64,000 nt of DNA from Kingdonia uniflora (GCA_014058105.1 JACGCM010002885.1:868001-932000), one strand, 5' to 3'; counted from the stretch's first letter, positions 1 to 12,160 are shown. A program made the numbers and translations. Notes: generated by a model not told the origin, from the sequence alone.

Positions 1-501
1 TATTGTTTCTCTTTGTCTAATTTTTTCCTAACTAGAGCATCTCCTCTCTTCAAGTATTTCTCTCTCTCTCTCTACGCACATTTAATTTGAACTTCCTTGG
101 TGTAATGCGCGTAAGATTATATCAAATCTAATACTTTGTTACTTGTTAATTTAGGGTATTCTTTGATTTTGTGATTATTTGTGTATTTTAGGGTATTGTA
201 AATTTTTCCCAAAATTGTGATTTCTTGGTGGAGTATTGATCAAATTTGGCAGTCATAGTGTTGAAATCACCAATTTCCACTCCTCTTGCATCCCAAAGTT
301 TCACTCCAATGTGTTGAAAATAAGGTATCGTGTGGAAAATGAAGTTAAAAATGATGAATGCGCATTGGTGCTTTAATAGAATTTGACATTATGTTGATAA
401 GAATTTGACACCCTCTGATTGATTTAATACTTCATATTACCCTGAGTACTGTGATGGTATTTATATAAATTAGTATGTATTTATTAATGCAGGATTTGAC
501 A
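1..501. other. No gene recognised
   Basis: AT-rich sequence with a short CT microsatellite near 60-82. No conserved reading frame is visible. It lies 5' of the decayed PMD gene and may be the 5' flank of the element or gene that carried it. Confidence 0.5.
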
Positions 502-2731
502 ATGTCATCAGAAGAGGAAAAATATACCGAATCAAGCGATGAGGAGGAAAAATATGATGAATGTAAAGTTTCCCAATTGTGCTTTTTATCTGACAAAAAA
601 TAAAAAATCGGGTTTGAAGAAGTTCTTAATGTTTTCACTGAACCTCCTCCACCTCTTTCAGAATATTATGGACAGTGTGACTTTCGGCAACTCACACAAC
701 CGGATGGGAAGGGTCATTTGTCCACATCTGTTGCTACTACATCGGTAAGTTAAAATAACACAAATTAGTAAATTATTGGTTTTATACTTATTTTCAAATT
801 ATTTACTTTCGGTAGAATTTAATTTAGATATTCTTATTTGTGTTTATTAATGCCTTTATAGGCTCGAGTTGGATTTAAATGTTGATCCATTTTAGCCAAG
901 CTCCGTGAAATCTACTTAAGACTTATAAAGGTAGCTCACTTAAAGCAGAAATTAAAGGTTACCAATTTGATGGGTGTATTTGATTGTAATATTTGGAATT
1001 GAGATAACCAAATAGTTTTGGCGATGGTTGAGCGTTGGTGGCCAAACACTCACACATTTCACCTGCCTTGTGGAGAGTTAGGGATCACTCCTAGAGATTT
1101 TACTGTGCTTACCAGAATCGGTATCGGGATAGGAGAGCCGATAATATTTGAAGACTTTTACACGGAATACGGTAAGGCCTTAACAAATTTTCCCGTAATG
1201 GAGTTTAAAGATTATGAAAAAGGATGTGTTAGCTTTGCTCACATCAAGACTTACCTTGACCATACAAGAGTAGACTTCAACGATAAGGGTAATGCCAAAA
1301 TAATCTTTATAACATTTATGCTATTGTACTTTGGAGGTGTCTTTTTTGGGAACTCGAAGAGCTGGGCTCGACTAGAGTTGATAGGTCCACTTGCCATCTT
1401 AGAAAACAAGACTTATATGATAGACTTCGGCTCCGTTATATTAGGGCATCTATACTACTGCCTTGACCAAGCATCGAAATAGGAGGTAAAATACATCGGC
1501 GACCTTTTCCAATTGATCGAGGTAGAATATTTTTATTTAATAGTTTTAGTTATTTATTTTTTTGGAATTCAAGATTATTTGGATAATTAATATTTGTTTG
1601 TATCTTATGCAGTATCATTGCTACGAGTATTGTCAGATAGACCATCATATCTTGATAGATAATAGGTTGGATGATTTTTACCCAAGGATGTTAGCCTGGC
1701 AAACTAAAAGACGAAAATTTACGGGAAATAAGGCGAAGCATCATCTAGCACTGATGAGGCAACAACTGGATATGCGTACTATCAATAACATACAATGGGA
1801 CCTTTTAGTAATATGAAAGATGCACTAAAGCGGGAGGTAGTCATCACCGGTAATATCAGTCGTAAAAGAGTACTCCTGCAATGCCCATTTGGTGGATACG
1901 AGTGGTATCTTGGGGACCGTTGTTGGGCTCAACTAGGGCATCGTGCAGTGCCGTACGACCCTCCAGAGAAACTTCATTGCTTCCCGACTGACAATGTGGT
2001 TACTTCCCTCCGAAAAGCGGGCTGGATCGAAGCACAACATTATATAGTAGGTGACCATGTCGACTATGATGCCTATTGGAGGCATGTTTCACATGGTGCA
2101 CTCATGTCAGATAGATATTGCGAGGTGTAGAAATATTGACATCCCAGGCCTTGGTGCTTTGACAGGCGAAGTTACCTTTCCACATGTTGAGTTTCCCACT
2201 GTAGATTTTTCTACTCAGGGATACAAATTCCTCCCCCACAGTTTGGTGATTATCCTGGATGGACTATGGAGTTAGGGTCGTCACATGGGACCACGTGGCA
2301 TACCATTCCCTTTATTGTTACGACCTCTACTATAGACGTGCCAACAGGATATGATTTTTTTGCTATGACTGAGGGTATGCGGAAGCTTACACTTGATATG
2401 ACATTAGATTTGTAGGCTCAATACCTTCATGACGAGAGTCGTATTACACATTTAACGACGAACTTGAGACGTGCAGAGGGTCGTCTTTCCCAATTGAATG
2501 AATATTTAGATGGACAAGTAAGTTGTTTAAAAGAATCTTATGATATATTTTCCGTTTAATTAATATTTTCCATTTTATCCGTAATTAATATTCCCATTTT
2601 GTATATTTCAGGGGATTGAAGTCGAATGGGAAGATGACGAAGGTGAAGCGGGAACTTCTCAAGCGGGGACTTCACGTGGGAGGGGTTCGCGGGGAAGGAC
2701 ATCTGAAGGTAGGGCCGCTCCTCCCCGATGA
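502..2731 (+). pseudogene. Plant mobile domain (MAIN-like) gene, decayed
   Basis: The region encodes fragments of a plant mobile domain protein of the MAIN/MAIL1 type often carried by plant transposons. The first ATG at 502 opens an acidic N-terminus (MSSEEEKYTESSDEEE) that soon meets a stop. The PMD core is clear at about 1024-1479 (VERWWPNTHTFHLPCGE, then LGHLYYCLDQ) and continues at about 1680-2128 in two frames (DDFYPRMLAWQTKRRKFTG, RCWAQLGHRAVPYDPPEKLH). A last exon starts after an AG at 2611 and ends in an RG-rich tail (GRGSRGRTSEGRAAPPR) with TGA at 2729-2731. Several in-frame stops and frame changes show that it is broken. Whether it belongs to a larger transposon is not resolved; the 175-bp tandem array begins within 100 bp of its end. 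Confidence 0.75.
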
Positions 2732-2789
2732 TCACGACGTACCCGGGGATCTTTTATTTAGTGTTGTATGGGTGTTGACGGGGATCGTT

Positions 2790-3850
2790 TGTTGATGAAA
2801 TATTTTGTTTATTCTTATAGAATATTTTGAGTGTAAAAGAATCTTTTGATTTTAATAGAATATTTTGTTTATTCTTATACAATTTACACTTTACAAATTA
2901 CAATATTGTGTTCATGGATGTTGTCGTCTATCCCTCTTTATTTTTATTGTAATTTACACGCTTCCAGGAAAAAAACCATATTCTCAGCCAAATTACAATA
3001 GTGTGTTGTAAATGAATATTTTAATTTTAATGAAATATTTTGTTTATTCTTATACAATTTACACTTTACAAATTACAATATTGTGTTCATGGATGTTGTC
3101 GTCTATCCCTCTTTATTTTTATTATAATTTACACGCTTCTAGGAAAAAAACCATATTCTCAGCCAAATTACAATAGTGTGTTGTAAAGGAATCTTTTAAT
3201 TTTAATGGAATATTTTATTTATTCTTATGCAATTTACACTTTACAAATTACAATATTGTGTTAATAGATGTTGTCGTCTATCCCTCTTTGTTTTTATTGC
3301 AATTTACACGCTTCTAGGAAATAACCCATATTCTCAGCCAAATTACAATAGTGTGTTGTAAAGGAATCTTTTGATTTTAATAGAATATTTTGTTTATTCT
3401 TATGCAATTTACATTTTACAAATTATAATATTGTGTTAATAGATGTTGTCGTCTATCCCTCTTTATTTTTATTGCAATTTACATACTTTCAGGAAAAAAA
3501 CCATATTCTCAACCAAATTACAATAGTGTGTTGTAAAAGAATCTTTTAATTTTAATGGAATATTTTGTTTATTCTTATGCAATTTATACTTTACAAATTA
3601 CAATATTATGTTGATGGATGTTGCCGTTTATCCCTCTTTGTTTTTATTACAATTTACACGCTTCCAGGAAAAAAAACCATATTCTCAGCCAAATTACAAT
3701 AGCGTGTTGTAAATGAATCTTTTGATTTTAATGAAATATTTTGTTTATTCTTATGCAATTTACACATTACAAATTATAATATTTTGTTAATGGATGTTGT
3801 CGTCTATCCCTATTTGTTTTCATTGTAATTTACAAGATTCAAGGAAAAAA
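2790..3850. repeat. 175-bp tandem repeat, about six copies
   Basis: A direct tandem array. The landmark AATTTACACT and its variants starts at 2881, 3056, 3231, 3406, 3581 and 3757, giving intervals of 175, 175, 175, 175 and 176. Units share a TTTTGTTTATTCTTAT segment, TTGTCGTCTATCCCTCTTT and an AATTACAATAGTGTGTTGTAAA tail. A partial unit lies near 2795-2832. Copies differ by only a few bases, so the array is fairly young. The unit length is close to the nucleosome-repeat scale common in plant satellites, but the array is short. No open reading frame. Confidence 0.93.
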
Positions 3851-3854
3851 AAAT

Positions 3855-3946
3855 TACTCAGCGCAACAGATGCCTAAGATATAGGTGTTTGATTGTTTTA
3901 TTTTTTAATCAGGCGCCTAAGTCTTAGGCACCTGTTACGTTGAGTA
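3855..3946. repeat. Inverted repeat at left end of the Harbinger element
   Basis: CTCAGCGCAACAGATGCCTAAG at about 3858 is matched, with a few changes, by the reverse complement of the sequence ending CTGTTACGTTGAG near 3944. The two arms of about 23 bp enclose a T-rich loop containing another AGGCGCCTAAG. Related copies near 7382-7455 mark the other side of the element. Confidence 0.7.
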
Positions 3947-4124
3947 AAAATTTTTCTTCTCCCAACAGCTATATTTGTTTGTAACGGCTATATTTTGTTA
4001 GTAATGGCTATATTTTGTCCGTAACAACTATAAATATTGAAATACATCTATAAGCCAATCCCCACACCTCATATTATCCAAAAACTAATTTCGATATTCT
4101 CTTAGTTGCAATTTTAGTGTTGTG

Positions 4125-5484
4125 ATGAATTTCGAGGCGGTTCTTGATGTTTTCATCGATTCTTCATCCGAAGAGGAAGATCAATCTTCAACAGATTATA
4201 GTAATGACAAAGTTATTGATGAGATTAAGATAGAGATATTGATTCTTGAAGATGAAATTAAAGAATTAGAAGAGGCAAAATCTTCAAGAACTCATGTTGG
4301 TTTGGTGTCGGGCATAAAACCATAAATCGCTCACGTGTTCTTTAGAATAAGTTGCTCATGCACGACTACTTCCGTGATCAAAACACATTCGGAAGTGAGA
4401 AATTCCGTCAAAGATTCTGTATGAGCCGAGGAATTTTCGATCGTATTTTGGATGCGGTGGTTGCTTATGACAAGTTTTTCGCTCAGAAACGAAATTATGT
4501 AAATGTTTTGGGTTTATCGCCTCATCAAAAACTTACGGCGGTATTCTGTATGTTTGCATATGGAGTGTCGGCGGACAGTTACGATAAATATTCTCAGGTT
4601 ACAGAGAGCACGGCCATTGAGTCCCTTAAGAGATTTTGCAATGCAATGATCGAGCAATTCGGTGCGGAGTATTTGAGATCGCCAACTCCAGAGGATATAC
4701 GACGGTTGTTGTACGTTGCCGAGAAGCGTGGATTTCCCGGCATACTAGCTAGTTTGGATTGCATGCATTGGGAGTGGAAAAATTTCCCCACGGCTTGGCA
4801 GGTCAATACACGGGGAATAAGAAAACACCAACAATCATTTTGGAAGCGGTGACATCTTTTGATTTATGGATATGGCATTATTTTTTTGGAATGCCTGGCT
4901 ACAACAACGACGTAAATGTTCTTGATCAATCACATCTCTTTCGAGATCTTTGTCTTGGTCGTTCTCTACCTTGCAACTTTGAAGTCAATGGAAAACTATA
5001 CGATATGGGCTACTACTTGGCGGATGGTATATATCCAAAATGGACAACGCATGTTCAAACATTACGATTTCCCTGAGGTAATGCAGATAAATATTTTGCC
5101 AAGCAACAAGAGTCATATCGAAAAGACGTAGAACGAGCTTTCGGTGTACTTCAATCTCGATTTACAATTGTGAAAGGTTCGACAAGAAGTTGGTCACCCA
5201 AAACCCTGCGCAAAATAATACAAACATGTATAATTATGCATAACATGATCGTCGAGGAAGAACGCAATAGGTACGGAGTAAGCATATTGACCGACCATTT
5301 CGTCGTAGACCCTCAGCCAATTGACTTGAATCGAGAAGAAGTCACTTTACAAGGATACATTGCGAAGTACGATAAGATGACACGTTCGGATAAGTATAAG
5401 ACACTTCAAAATGATCTCATTAAGCATTTGTGGAAGCATCAGGGAAACAACTATTATTTTCAATTATTTGTAATTTTTATGTAA
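4125..5484 (+). pseudogene. PIF/Harbinger transposase (DDE_Tnp_4 nuclease), broken
   Basis: It encodes the Harbinger-type DDE nuclease that would cut and join the element. From the ATG at 4125 there is an acidic, Glu-rich N-terminus, then the conserved body in three frame segments: LMHDYFRDQNTFGSEKF (about 4351), SPHQKLTAVFCMFAYG, GFPGILASLDCMHWEWKNFP (first catalytic Asp), PTIILEAVTSFDLWIWHYFF, GYNNDVNVLDQS (second Asp), MGYYLADGIYP, then KDVERAFGVLQSRF (catalytic Glu) and CIIMHNMIVEEER. Breaks: a stop at 4323-4325, a frame change before 4351, another near 4800, and TGA at 5074-5076. All three catalytic acids remain in the sequence, but no continuous protein can be made. Confidence 0.88.
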
Positions 5485-5786
5485 ACGCAACTTTATTTCA
5501 ATTCTATGTAATTTCAACTAAGCATTTTATGAAATTTATTTATTTCAATTTCAATATAAATTTAAATAACAAATAATTAAAAAACTAAATTTTTTCAAAC
5601 AGATTCTATTATTTAAAATTACCAAACTTCTTAAACAAGAATTTTAAACAAAGTACAACCAAACTTCTTAAACAAGAATCACTAAAATACTACCAAACTT
5701 CCAAAATAAGATTCTTCAGTTAGAGCATCTTAAATATTATTATTAGCTTGAAACAATCTCGCCATAACCGCATTACATTGTGCCTC

Positions 5787-7124
5787 CTAATAAATTATTT
5801 GAGTGTCGTCCAAAGTAGACATGTCCATCGCCATCACATTTTGATCATTTTGGGCTTGAAATTGAGCTTCTAAATTCACCACAACCTTTGTTTTCTTTTC
5901 TCTTAACTCCATTATACGGGTATCTCTCTCTTCTTTTTTATTATCTCTCTCAGTAATATACTCTTCTTTATTTTTATCCATTCAGTTAAGACGACTAATA
6001 AGTGCATTTTGGCGTTCAATCAAGCGATTTTGTCTTCTTTCATTCCTTTCCTTTTGTTTAGCACTTTGACACCGCCGGGACGTTCCGTCTCCTCATCCGT
6101 GACAAGTACTGGAGAGTCGTTATTGGAGCAAACGGGTATATCGGGTATTGCCGGAGTAGACATTCCAGGGCTAGAATTTGATGTTTGCTTCATTCGCACA
6201 TTGCGAGCTAACGTGTCCGGGTGTTGGTCTTGTAATATTTTCTAACATTGATGAGCACTTAAAACTTTATAAGCATCTTTATACGACCATTTGCCTTTGC
6301 CACGTGCTTCATACATCGTTTTTGTGGCATCGTCCTATAAAATAGATTAAAATAATAATAAAATGTATAATTTTGGTAAAAAGAGTTTATAATTCGTAAT
6401 GACAAATGTTGAATTACTTACCAAATTTCCTTGTTGCATACCGCTTATGAGACATTGCATCACACTTTTCAAACAAGTCGCATAAACCTTGCAAGCACGA
6501 TTCATATCCGACCAATAATTTTTTAAAGATGAAACTGTACGTTCAACCCGTTCACCATCCTCTTGACAAAATTCATGAAATGCATCCAAAACCGACTCCC
6601 AAAAAATATCAAGCTGTTGGTTGTTGCTTTTGATTCTATCCTCCGAGACATGAACCCAAACTTTTGCAAGATTTTTGTTTTGAATACCCGTCTATTTCAA
6701 CAACTGAGACCCCCCCTGCATTGGTAGTTGTATTGGTCGAGTGACGTCTGCCTTTACCTTTTTGTCTTTCAACATCCCCCGCGTCTTCGGATTGGGATAA
6801 GTGAACTGGTTGAGTACCATATGATTGAGATGATTGAGGTTGTGAGAAATTGGCAAATGAAGAAGGATGTTGGAATTGAGTGGGAATGGCGAATTGAGAG
6901 GGTTGTCCCTAATTATTGGGTGCTATGAAAGGATGAGAGGGTTGTACTCAATTGTTGGGAGAGTTAAAAGATTGAAATTGTTGTGATTGAGATGATTGAG
7001 GTCGAGGGAAATGAGTGAATTGATACCAATTAGGTGAGATTTGTTGTTGTCCAAAATTGTTGGGTTCATTCAAATTACTCTTGGTAGTGGAATCATTCTC
7101 TTGCGTTGGATTCGAAGAACTCAT
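5787..7124 (-). pseudogene. Harbinger accessory Myb/SANT-like gene, broken
   Basis: Minus-strand companion gene of the Harbinger element. In this family the second protein is DNA-binding and is needed with the transposase. The ATG at 7124 starts MSSSNPTQENDSTTKSNLNE and a Gln/Pro/Ser-rich N-terminus with repeated NNxGQP-type units, interrupted by two TGA/TAG codons. The Myb/SANT-like trihelix part is seen at about 6600-6420 (FCQEDGERVERTVSSLKNYW). The C-terminal charged helix (ITERDNKKEERDTRIMELRE) ends at 5787. Stops and at least one frame change disable it. Confidence 0.7.
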
Positions 7125-7486
7125 CTAATAATTTGCATATATGAAGAATTATTCAAAATGAAAAACTTAAAACCCTAGAATATAAACATCTAGAAAATTA
7201 AAAGGAACATGATAAAATTAAACAAAAGCTTACCTTGAGAGATTAACCTTAATCCCAATAGAGTGAAAGAGAGTTGTGGTGCAAATGGATTTGGTTTTTG
7301 TTGAAGTGGTGAAGAGAGGGAAATTGTTTTTGGAAAAGTGATGAAGAGAGAAAATGATTTGGTTTTGGAAGCTTCAACGAATTTACTCAGTGCAACAGGC
7401 GCCTAATTAATTTTTTTTTAAAACTTAGGCACCTGTTTAAAAATAGAACAGGTGCACAACACTTGGGCGCTCAATCGCTACTTAAA

Positions 7487-7529
7487 AATCCAAGACTTGG
7501 TCTTGGAATTCAAGACCGAGTCTTGGATT
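7487..7529. repeat. 43-bp near-perfect palindrome
   Basis: AATCCAAGACTTGGTCTTG-GAATTC-and its mirror: the 43 bases read nearly the same on both strands, with only a couple of arm mismatches, and centre on GAATTC-like sequence. It sits between the Harbinger right-end repeats and the SPT4-like 5' region, so it may be part of the transposon's subterminal DNA. Confidence 0.75.
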
Positions 7530-8279
7530 TTGAGACTCAAAAGGCAGTTAGTCAGGCACTGTTGGAGTACGCAAAATTGACGTGGGAGCTTAAAATCGAA
7601 GTCAGTTAGGCACTTTAGGAGTTGCTCTACAATAACAACATACCAACCAAAACGTTGTTTTTAGAGCTGAGTCTAGCTATTTTGCATCTCTCTCACTCAG
7701 AGTGAGAACAGTAGAATCTCTCGAATCCTTGAAGCTCTCACCGAATCATCACAGTGGCGAAAATGAGTAACGTTGCACAGATTCCTACAAGTTTCGGCCA
7801 TGAACTTAGGGCTTGTCTTCGTTGCAGACTCATCAAAACCTATGATTAGGTCCATCCCTATCCCTCTCTATGTGTATATGTCAATGCATGTGCTTTGATT
7901 TGAATTATAGGGTTAGGGTTTCTCATGTTATTTTGTATATTATTACTGGTTTCTTCAATTAGCAGTTGTTTACTTTGTTGAAATTGCAGTTTAGAGAATC
8001 TGGGTGCGAGAATTGTCCATTTTTTTGGTATGGAGAATGATCACGAGGTCGTTGGGGATTGCACCATTTCAAATTTCACTGGGTAAGAAGTTTTTCCGGA
8101 AAAAGTAAACGACAAAGTAAAATTGCACAATTTTTTGTTGAGATTTTAAGCTCACGGTATTTTAGATATATAATAACGGAAACTCTCAACCCGGAAACAA
8201 AATTAGAAGTCTTTTCTGCTAATTTAGACCTAATTCAAATTTGGGATTTCTTCTGATCTAAAACATAAACTAAAACACA

Positions 8280-8690
8280 AACTGAAACAACTGAAACCTA
8301 ATCAACTTCAACTTCAACAATGCGAAGTCTTTTACGCTAATTTAGACCTAATTCAAGAGTAGTGTTTATTCTAATCTAAAACATAAACTAAAACACAAAT
8401 TGAAATAACTAAAACCTAATTCTTAACTTCAACTTCAACAACCGAAAAACAATAGAACATAACCTCCCTTTTTATGGAACACAACGGGGATCAAATAGAA
8501 ATCTACTAAAATTGGGAAAACTTAATTTTTAACCTTGTGTTGGTTAAACAAAAGTCCCTAAATTCTACTTAGCATCTCCAGCAATGGAGAAGCTTGAATC
8601 AAAAGAGCATAAATATAAATAACCTATGACATGCGAGAAACGATCATGAAAGATGATTCACATCATATAATGCATGCATAGCCCTTTGGT
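8280..8690. repeat. LTR-like remnant in SPT4 intron 2
   Basis: The stretch with TCTACTAAAATTGGGAAAA, TTGTGTTGGTTAAACAA, CATCTCCAGCAATGGAGAAGCTTGAATCA and AAGAGCATAAATATAAATA closely resembles the two LTRs at 46334-46707 and 48681-49020. It is therefore probably a diverged solo LTR or LTR fragment of the same family. Upstream there is a local duplication of a TTAGACCTAATTCAA-containing segment (about 8225 and 8340). No coding capacity. Confidence 0.65.
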
Positions 8691-9397
8691 CCTTTTCCTT
8701 AAGAAGAAGCATGTAAGGCATTTAGTTCGGCGGTAGAAATGGGTATGTGTTTGTTTGTTGCGAGGATGGAAGCATGATTACGACCATGCTCGCAAAGAGA
8801 AAAAATGATTTGTATGTAACATCTAGTTTTATGTATTTAAGTGTCATTTTTCTATTAGCGGGAAGATTCCTTTTAATGTATTGTGCATGATAGTATATCA
8901 ATGGATGGTGGTAAGTGGCGACATCATGTGTAACTTGCAGACATTACACCTTCAACACTTCAACACTGACGGATTTGAAACCCTGATTTAGGATAGGTGA
9001 TGAGCTTGTGGTGACTTTTGGAGGGGTTTTTTCTTGGTGGGTTGTCTACTGAACTAAAAAAAAGAGACAGAAACAAGTCACATTTGACATCTACGTTCTA
9101 GTAGGGCCTTTGGTCTGGTAATAGATGAAAGAACTATTAAAGTATTATCTGATAATTACTTGTATTAATAAATATGCGGTAGATGACAGATATATATTTG
9201 AAAATATTGATATTGAGGGGTGCTTGCTTATTGCAGGATAATTTCAGTTATAGATCCGGGTAGGAGTTGGGCAGCTCGGTGGTTGAGAATCGGTAAGAGT
9301 AGAATTGTAATATTACCCGTTACTTTTCTCTTGTTTTTCAAGGATAGGTGTGTCTTTCCTCCAAAAATAGTTCTGATGATATTATGATGCAATATAC

Positions 9398-9398
<1 letters not shown>

Positions 9399-9437
<39 letters not shown>
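9399..9437. repeat. 39-base poly-C tract
   Basis: An uninterrupted run of 39 C in SPT4 intron 3, followed by GCCGCTCTCTC. Such a run is rare in plant DNA and can form i-motif or G-quadruplex structures. Its exact length is also the sort of thing assemblies get wrong. Confidence 0.95.
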
Positions 9438-9438
<1 letters not shown>

Positions 9439-9439
9439 C

Positions 9440-11109
9440 CGCTCTCTCTATCTCAATATCTAGGTTCAGTTGCCCATAAAAAGAGAAATGTTAAAGATGA
9501 TATTACTTATAAGGTTGACATGTTAAAATTAGGCCACTCTTTGAAATTGTAACTTGATGTTTACAGTAAGAGAACTTTTTCGTTTCTTTTGAAGTATGGT
9601 GGAGTACCTCCTCTGGCTTCTTAATAATCAATACTCAAGTTTCAACCCAAGCTGAAAAGAAAATAGTTCCATAGATGAAAGTAATTGTTATTTTCTTTAT
9701 CTTTGAAAAAAATCAGAAGTACGAGGCTTTGGTACTGGTACTTTTTCTGTAGTGTATCTACAGTTCTACACCTCACCAAGTTAGGCAACTTCACGAGATG
9801 CAATGGCTAAAATTGGCTTCTCAGGTCAACAGACATGTACGATCGCACTCCCCTTCTAGCTGAAACAACACACAAAAGCTAGAACTGCGAACACATGGAA
9901 CAACTTAGCTTTAAAATACCAACACAATTTTTCACTTACTCATCAATACATAGAAAAGTCTGTAGGAGAAATTGACAACTCTCTATGTACTTGTTCAATG
10001 CTGGATCATTGATACATGCTTCGCCAGAGAGCCTCATTTCCATGCTAGAAGGGAGCAGGTGAGGGGATCTTTGCAACCTTGTGAATAATTACTCTGCTAT
10101 CTGTAGGTGTTTGATACTCATAATAGCCTTGTGAATTGGAGGCAACAGTTTGTACAGATCATGATGATGGAGTTTCGATGAATGTGTGTGTGGGTGTTTA
10201 ACCTTGCTTTGCACTCTGTGAGGGGATTTTCTGGCTAATCCGAAATGTATTCAGCAAACTTCTTTCACTCTTACTTTTAATTTTACTTTGGGAGAATCTT
10301 TTTTGAACAACCTAAAGAGGCTGGTTTTATGTAGTTTTGCTAAGAGTTGCCAATCTATTTCTGAATCTTAAGGGATATATCATATACCTACACAGTTTTC
10401 CATTGCACGACTTCTACACTGCACGATTGCCGTCCAAAACGTAAAAGAAAGGGTTGATGTAAATGAAGTGGCACATAAAGCTGATAGTTTCTGAGTCCAG
10501 TACACATCACAATGGATGAAATGCCAACAAGCTTGATTCTACCACTATTCCATCTTTTGGAACATCTACCTCTCCTTCCTAACTCTCCATCACCCGCGCT
10601 TGGTGAGAAACTTGTTTCTGGACTGGTCTTGTTCTTGTTTTCAGTGAAGTGTCTATATTTTCTCCTCTACTTTATAGGTGCTTTGCTAAAAATTTAGAGA
10701 GAGAGAGAGAGAGCCTTAGTTCAAAGGGTGCAACATAAAATATTATAAACTGTCATCAAAACCAACAAAAGCACTGGAGGTATATGACTGGTGATTCATG
10801 AAGATCTTTGTTATCATCAAGTACAACTAGTAGGAATGGTTAAAGCTTTTTCAGAAAATTTGTGGTCAAATAAGGAAAAATATTTCGATTGTAGTTAGAA
10901 AAATATATTTGATATCCTTACCTTAAATCAAAACCGTAAGACATTTATGTGAGTTAGTGCGGATCATTAGTGAAGATTTAGACCGTGCGAAAAACAGTCT
11001 AAAAGGGATGTGATTCTCACTTGGATGTCGGAGAAGAAGGAAGATGATGAAGAATGCTAGGACTTGTGTAGAAAAACTGTGTCTATCCCTTCTCTTTTAT
11101 GCAATACGT
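9440..11109. other. SPT4 intron 3, no gene
   Basis: Non-coding DNA between exons 3 and 4. I see a short GA microsatellite near 10699-10713 and no convincing coding or RNA feature. Short open frames here have no recognisable composition. Confidence 0.5.
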
Positions 11110-11128
11110 AGATATTGAGGTGAGATTG

Positions 11129-11230
11129 TACACGAGCCTTGGCTCAGCCAATTATACATCCCTCCCTCTTAGTGGGAAGTGGTGAGTTTGAAACCCAACA
11201 ACGTGTTTTGGGGGAGAAGAAAAAAATTGA
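11129..11230 (+). mobile_element. tRNA-derived SINE with 19-bp TSD
   Basis: The sequence has an A-box-like element (TTGGCTCAGCCAA) and a B-box-like element (GTGAGTTTGAAACCC), and ends in an A-rich tail. It is flanked by direct repeats AGATATTGAGGTGAGATTG (11110-11128) and AGATGTTGAGATGAGATTG (11231-11249), which match at 17 of 19 positions. This is the layout of an RNA polymerase III-transcribed SINE mobilised by LINE enzymes. It sits in SPT4 intron 3, just before exon 4. Confidence 0.82.
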
Positions 11231-12160
11231 AGATGTTGAGATGAGATTGACATACTGAATTCACGAGTTTGATGGATCTTGGGTCTTGCGATTTGCATGC
11301 ATATGGTATTCCTGTTGGCCCGACTCATACATAAGTGTAGGCTATTTCTGTTATTCCCTGTTGAATAATAAATGATAAATTTTGAATTGCATGTTTGATC
11401 ACTATCTGTTTGGCTCATGGAAAATTTTGTTTTCCTACTTAAGGAAAATTTGCCCCTGGTTGCTATACACTTGCTGTCACAGAGGCACTTCCACAAGATT
11501 ATCAGGTTAGTGCTTTATTTCATCTAGCTCATGTTTTGAACTTATATTTTCCATTATGGCATTTCTTGCCTGTACCGTACACGATATTTGGTCATAGCAC
11601 CTCATCTTGAAAAAAAAAAACTCTCTTTTACTTCCCATGAGATGTCTAAGATTGCATGTTTTTAACAGAGGAGCACCTTTTTGGGTTCTGCTCCTGTTTT
11701 TTTGTCAGTGGTAAATGAATAAATGTTTTAATAATAGCAAGCGAACATTCTTTAATTGTCATAATGTCCATTACTCTGTGTTTTACAAGTGTTCTAAAAT
11801 TTATCAAAAGCTACTAAAAGCGTAGTTTTCTTTTATGGCAAAAGATTTAGAAGTTTTATTACTGAGAGAAAAGAGAGAAACATTTACAAAAGGAAACATC
11901 AGAGAGCGCAATAACACACCCACCATACCAGTCTTCAACACTATGTTAGCCCTACACTTACCACTTCTTAATTCTGATGTATCTTACGTTAGCTTGCTCA
12001 ACAGTAGAAAGAAAGTCTGGTTTCCCTAATCTTCAATACCCTCTTCCATAGCAGAGTCCTTCTTAGCACAGGTGTCTGCAGAGAAATCAACTTCTCTATA
12101 GACATGAGAAATTCTAATTGAATGAACTTGAGTTACCAATAGCTCTCACTGAGATCCAGG

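Larger units (their letters stand above)
3850..7480. mobile_element. PIF/Harbinger DNA transposon, defective
   Basis: This region has the two-gene layout of plant PIF/Harbinger elements: a DDE_Tnp_4 transposase on the plus strand (4125-5484) and a Myb/SANT-like accessory gene on the minus strand (5787-7124), converging on each other. The flanks carry inverted copies of a short motif: CCTGTTACGTTGAGTAAA at about 3930 reading right, and CCTGTTGCACTGAGTAAA at about 7400 reading left, beside several copies of AGGCGCCTAAG. These look like (sub)terminal repeats. I could not fix exact termini or a 3-bp TSD; the right end may run to about 7630. Both genes are broken, so the copy is not autonomous. 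Confidence 0.8.

Noticed and set aside
34..7628. A 7.6-kb element bounded by TAGAGCATCTCCT (34) and AGGAGTTGCTCTA (7616)
   Set aside because: The ends resemble Harbinger-type termini, but the match is short with a mismatch in the core, and the 5' half contains an unrelated PMD gene and tandem array. Not enough to claim one element.
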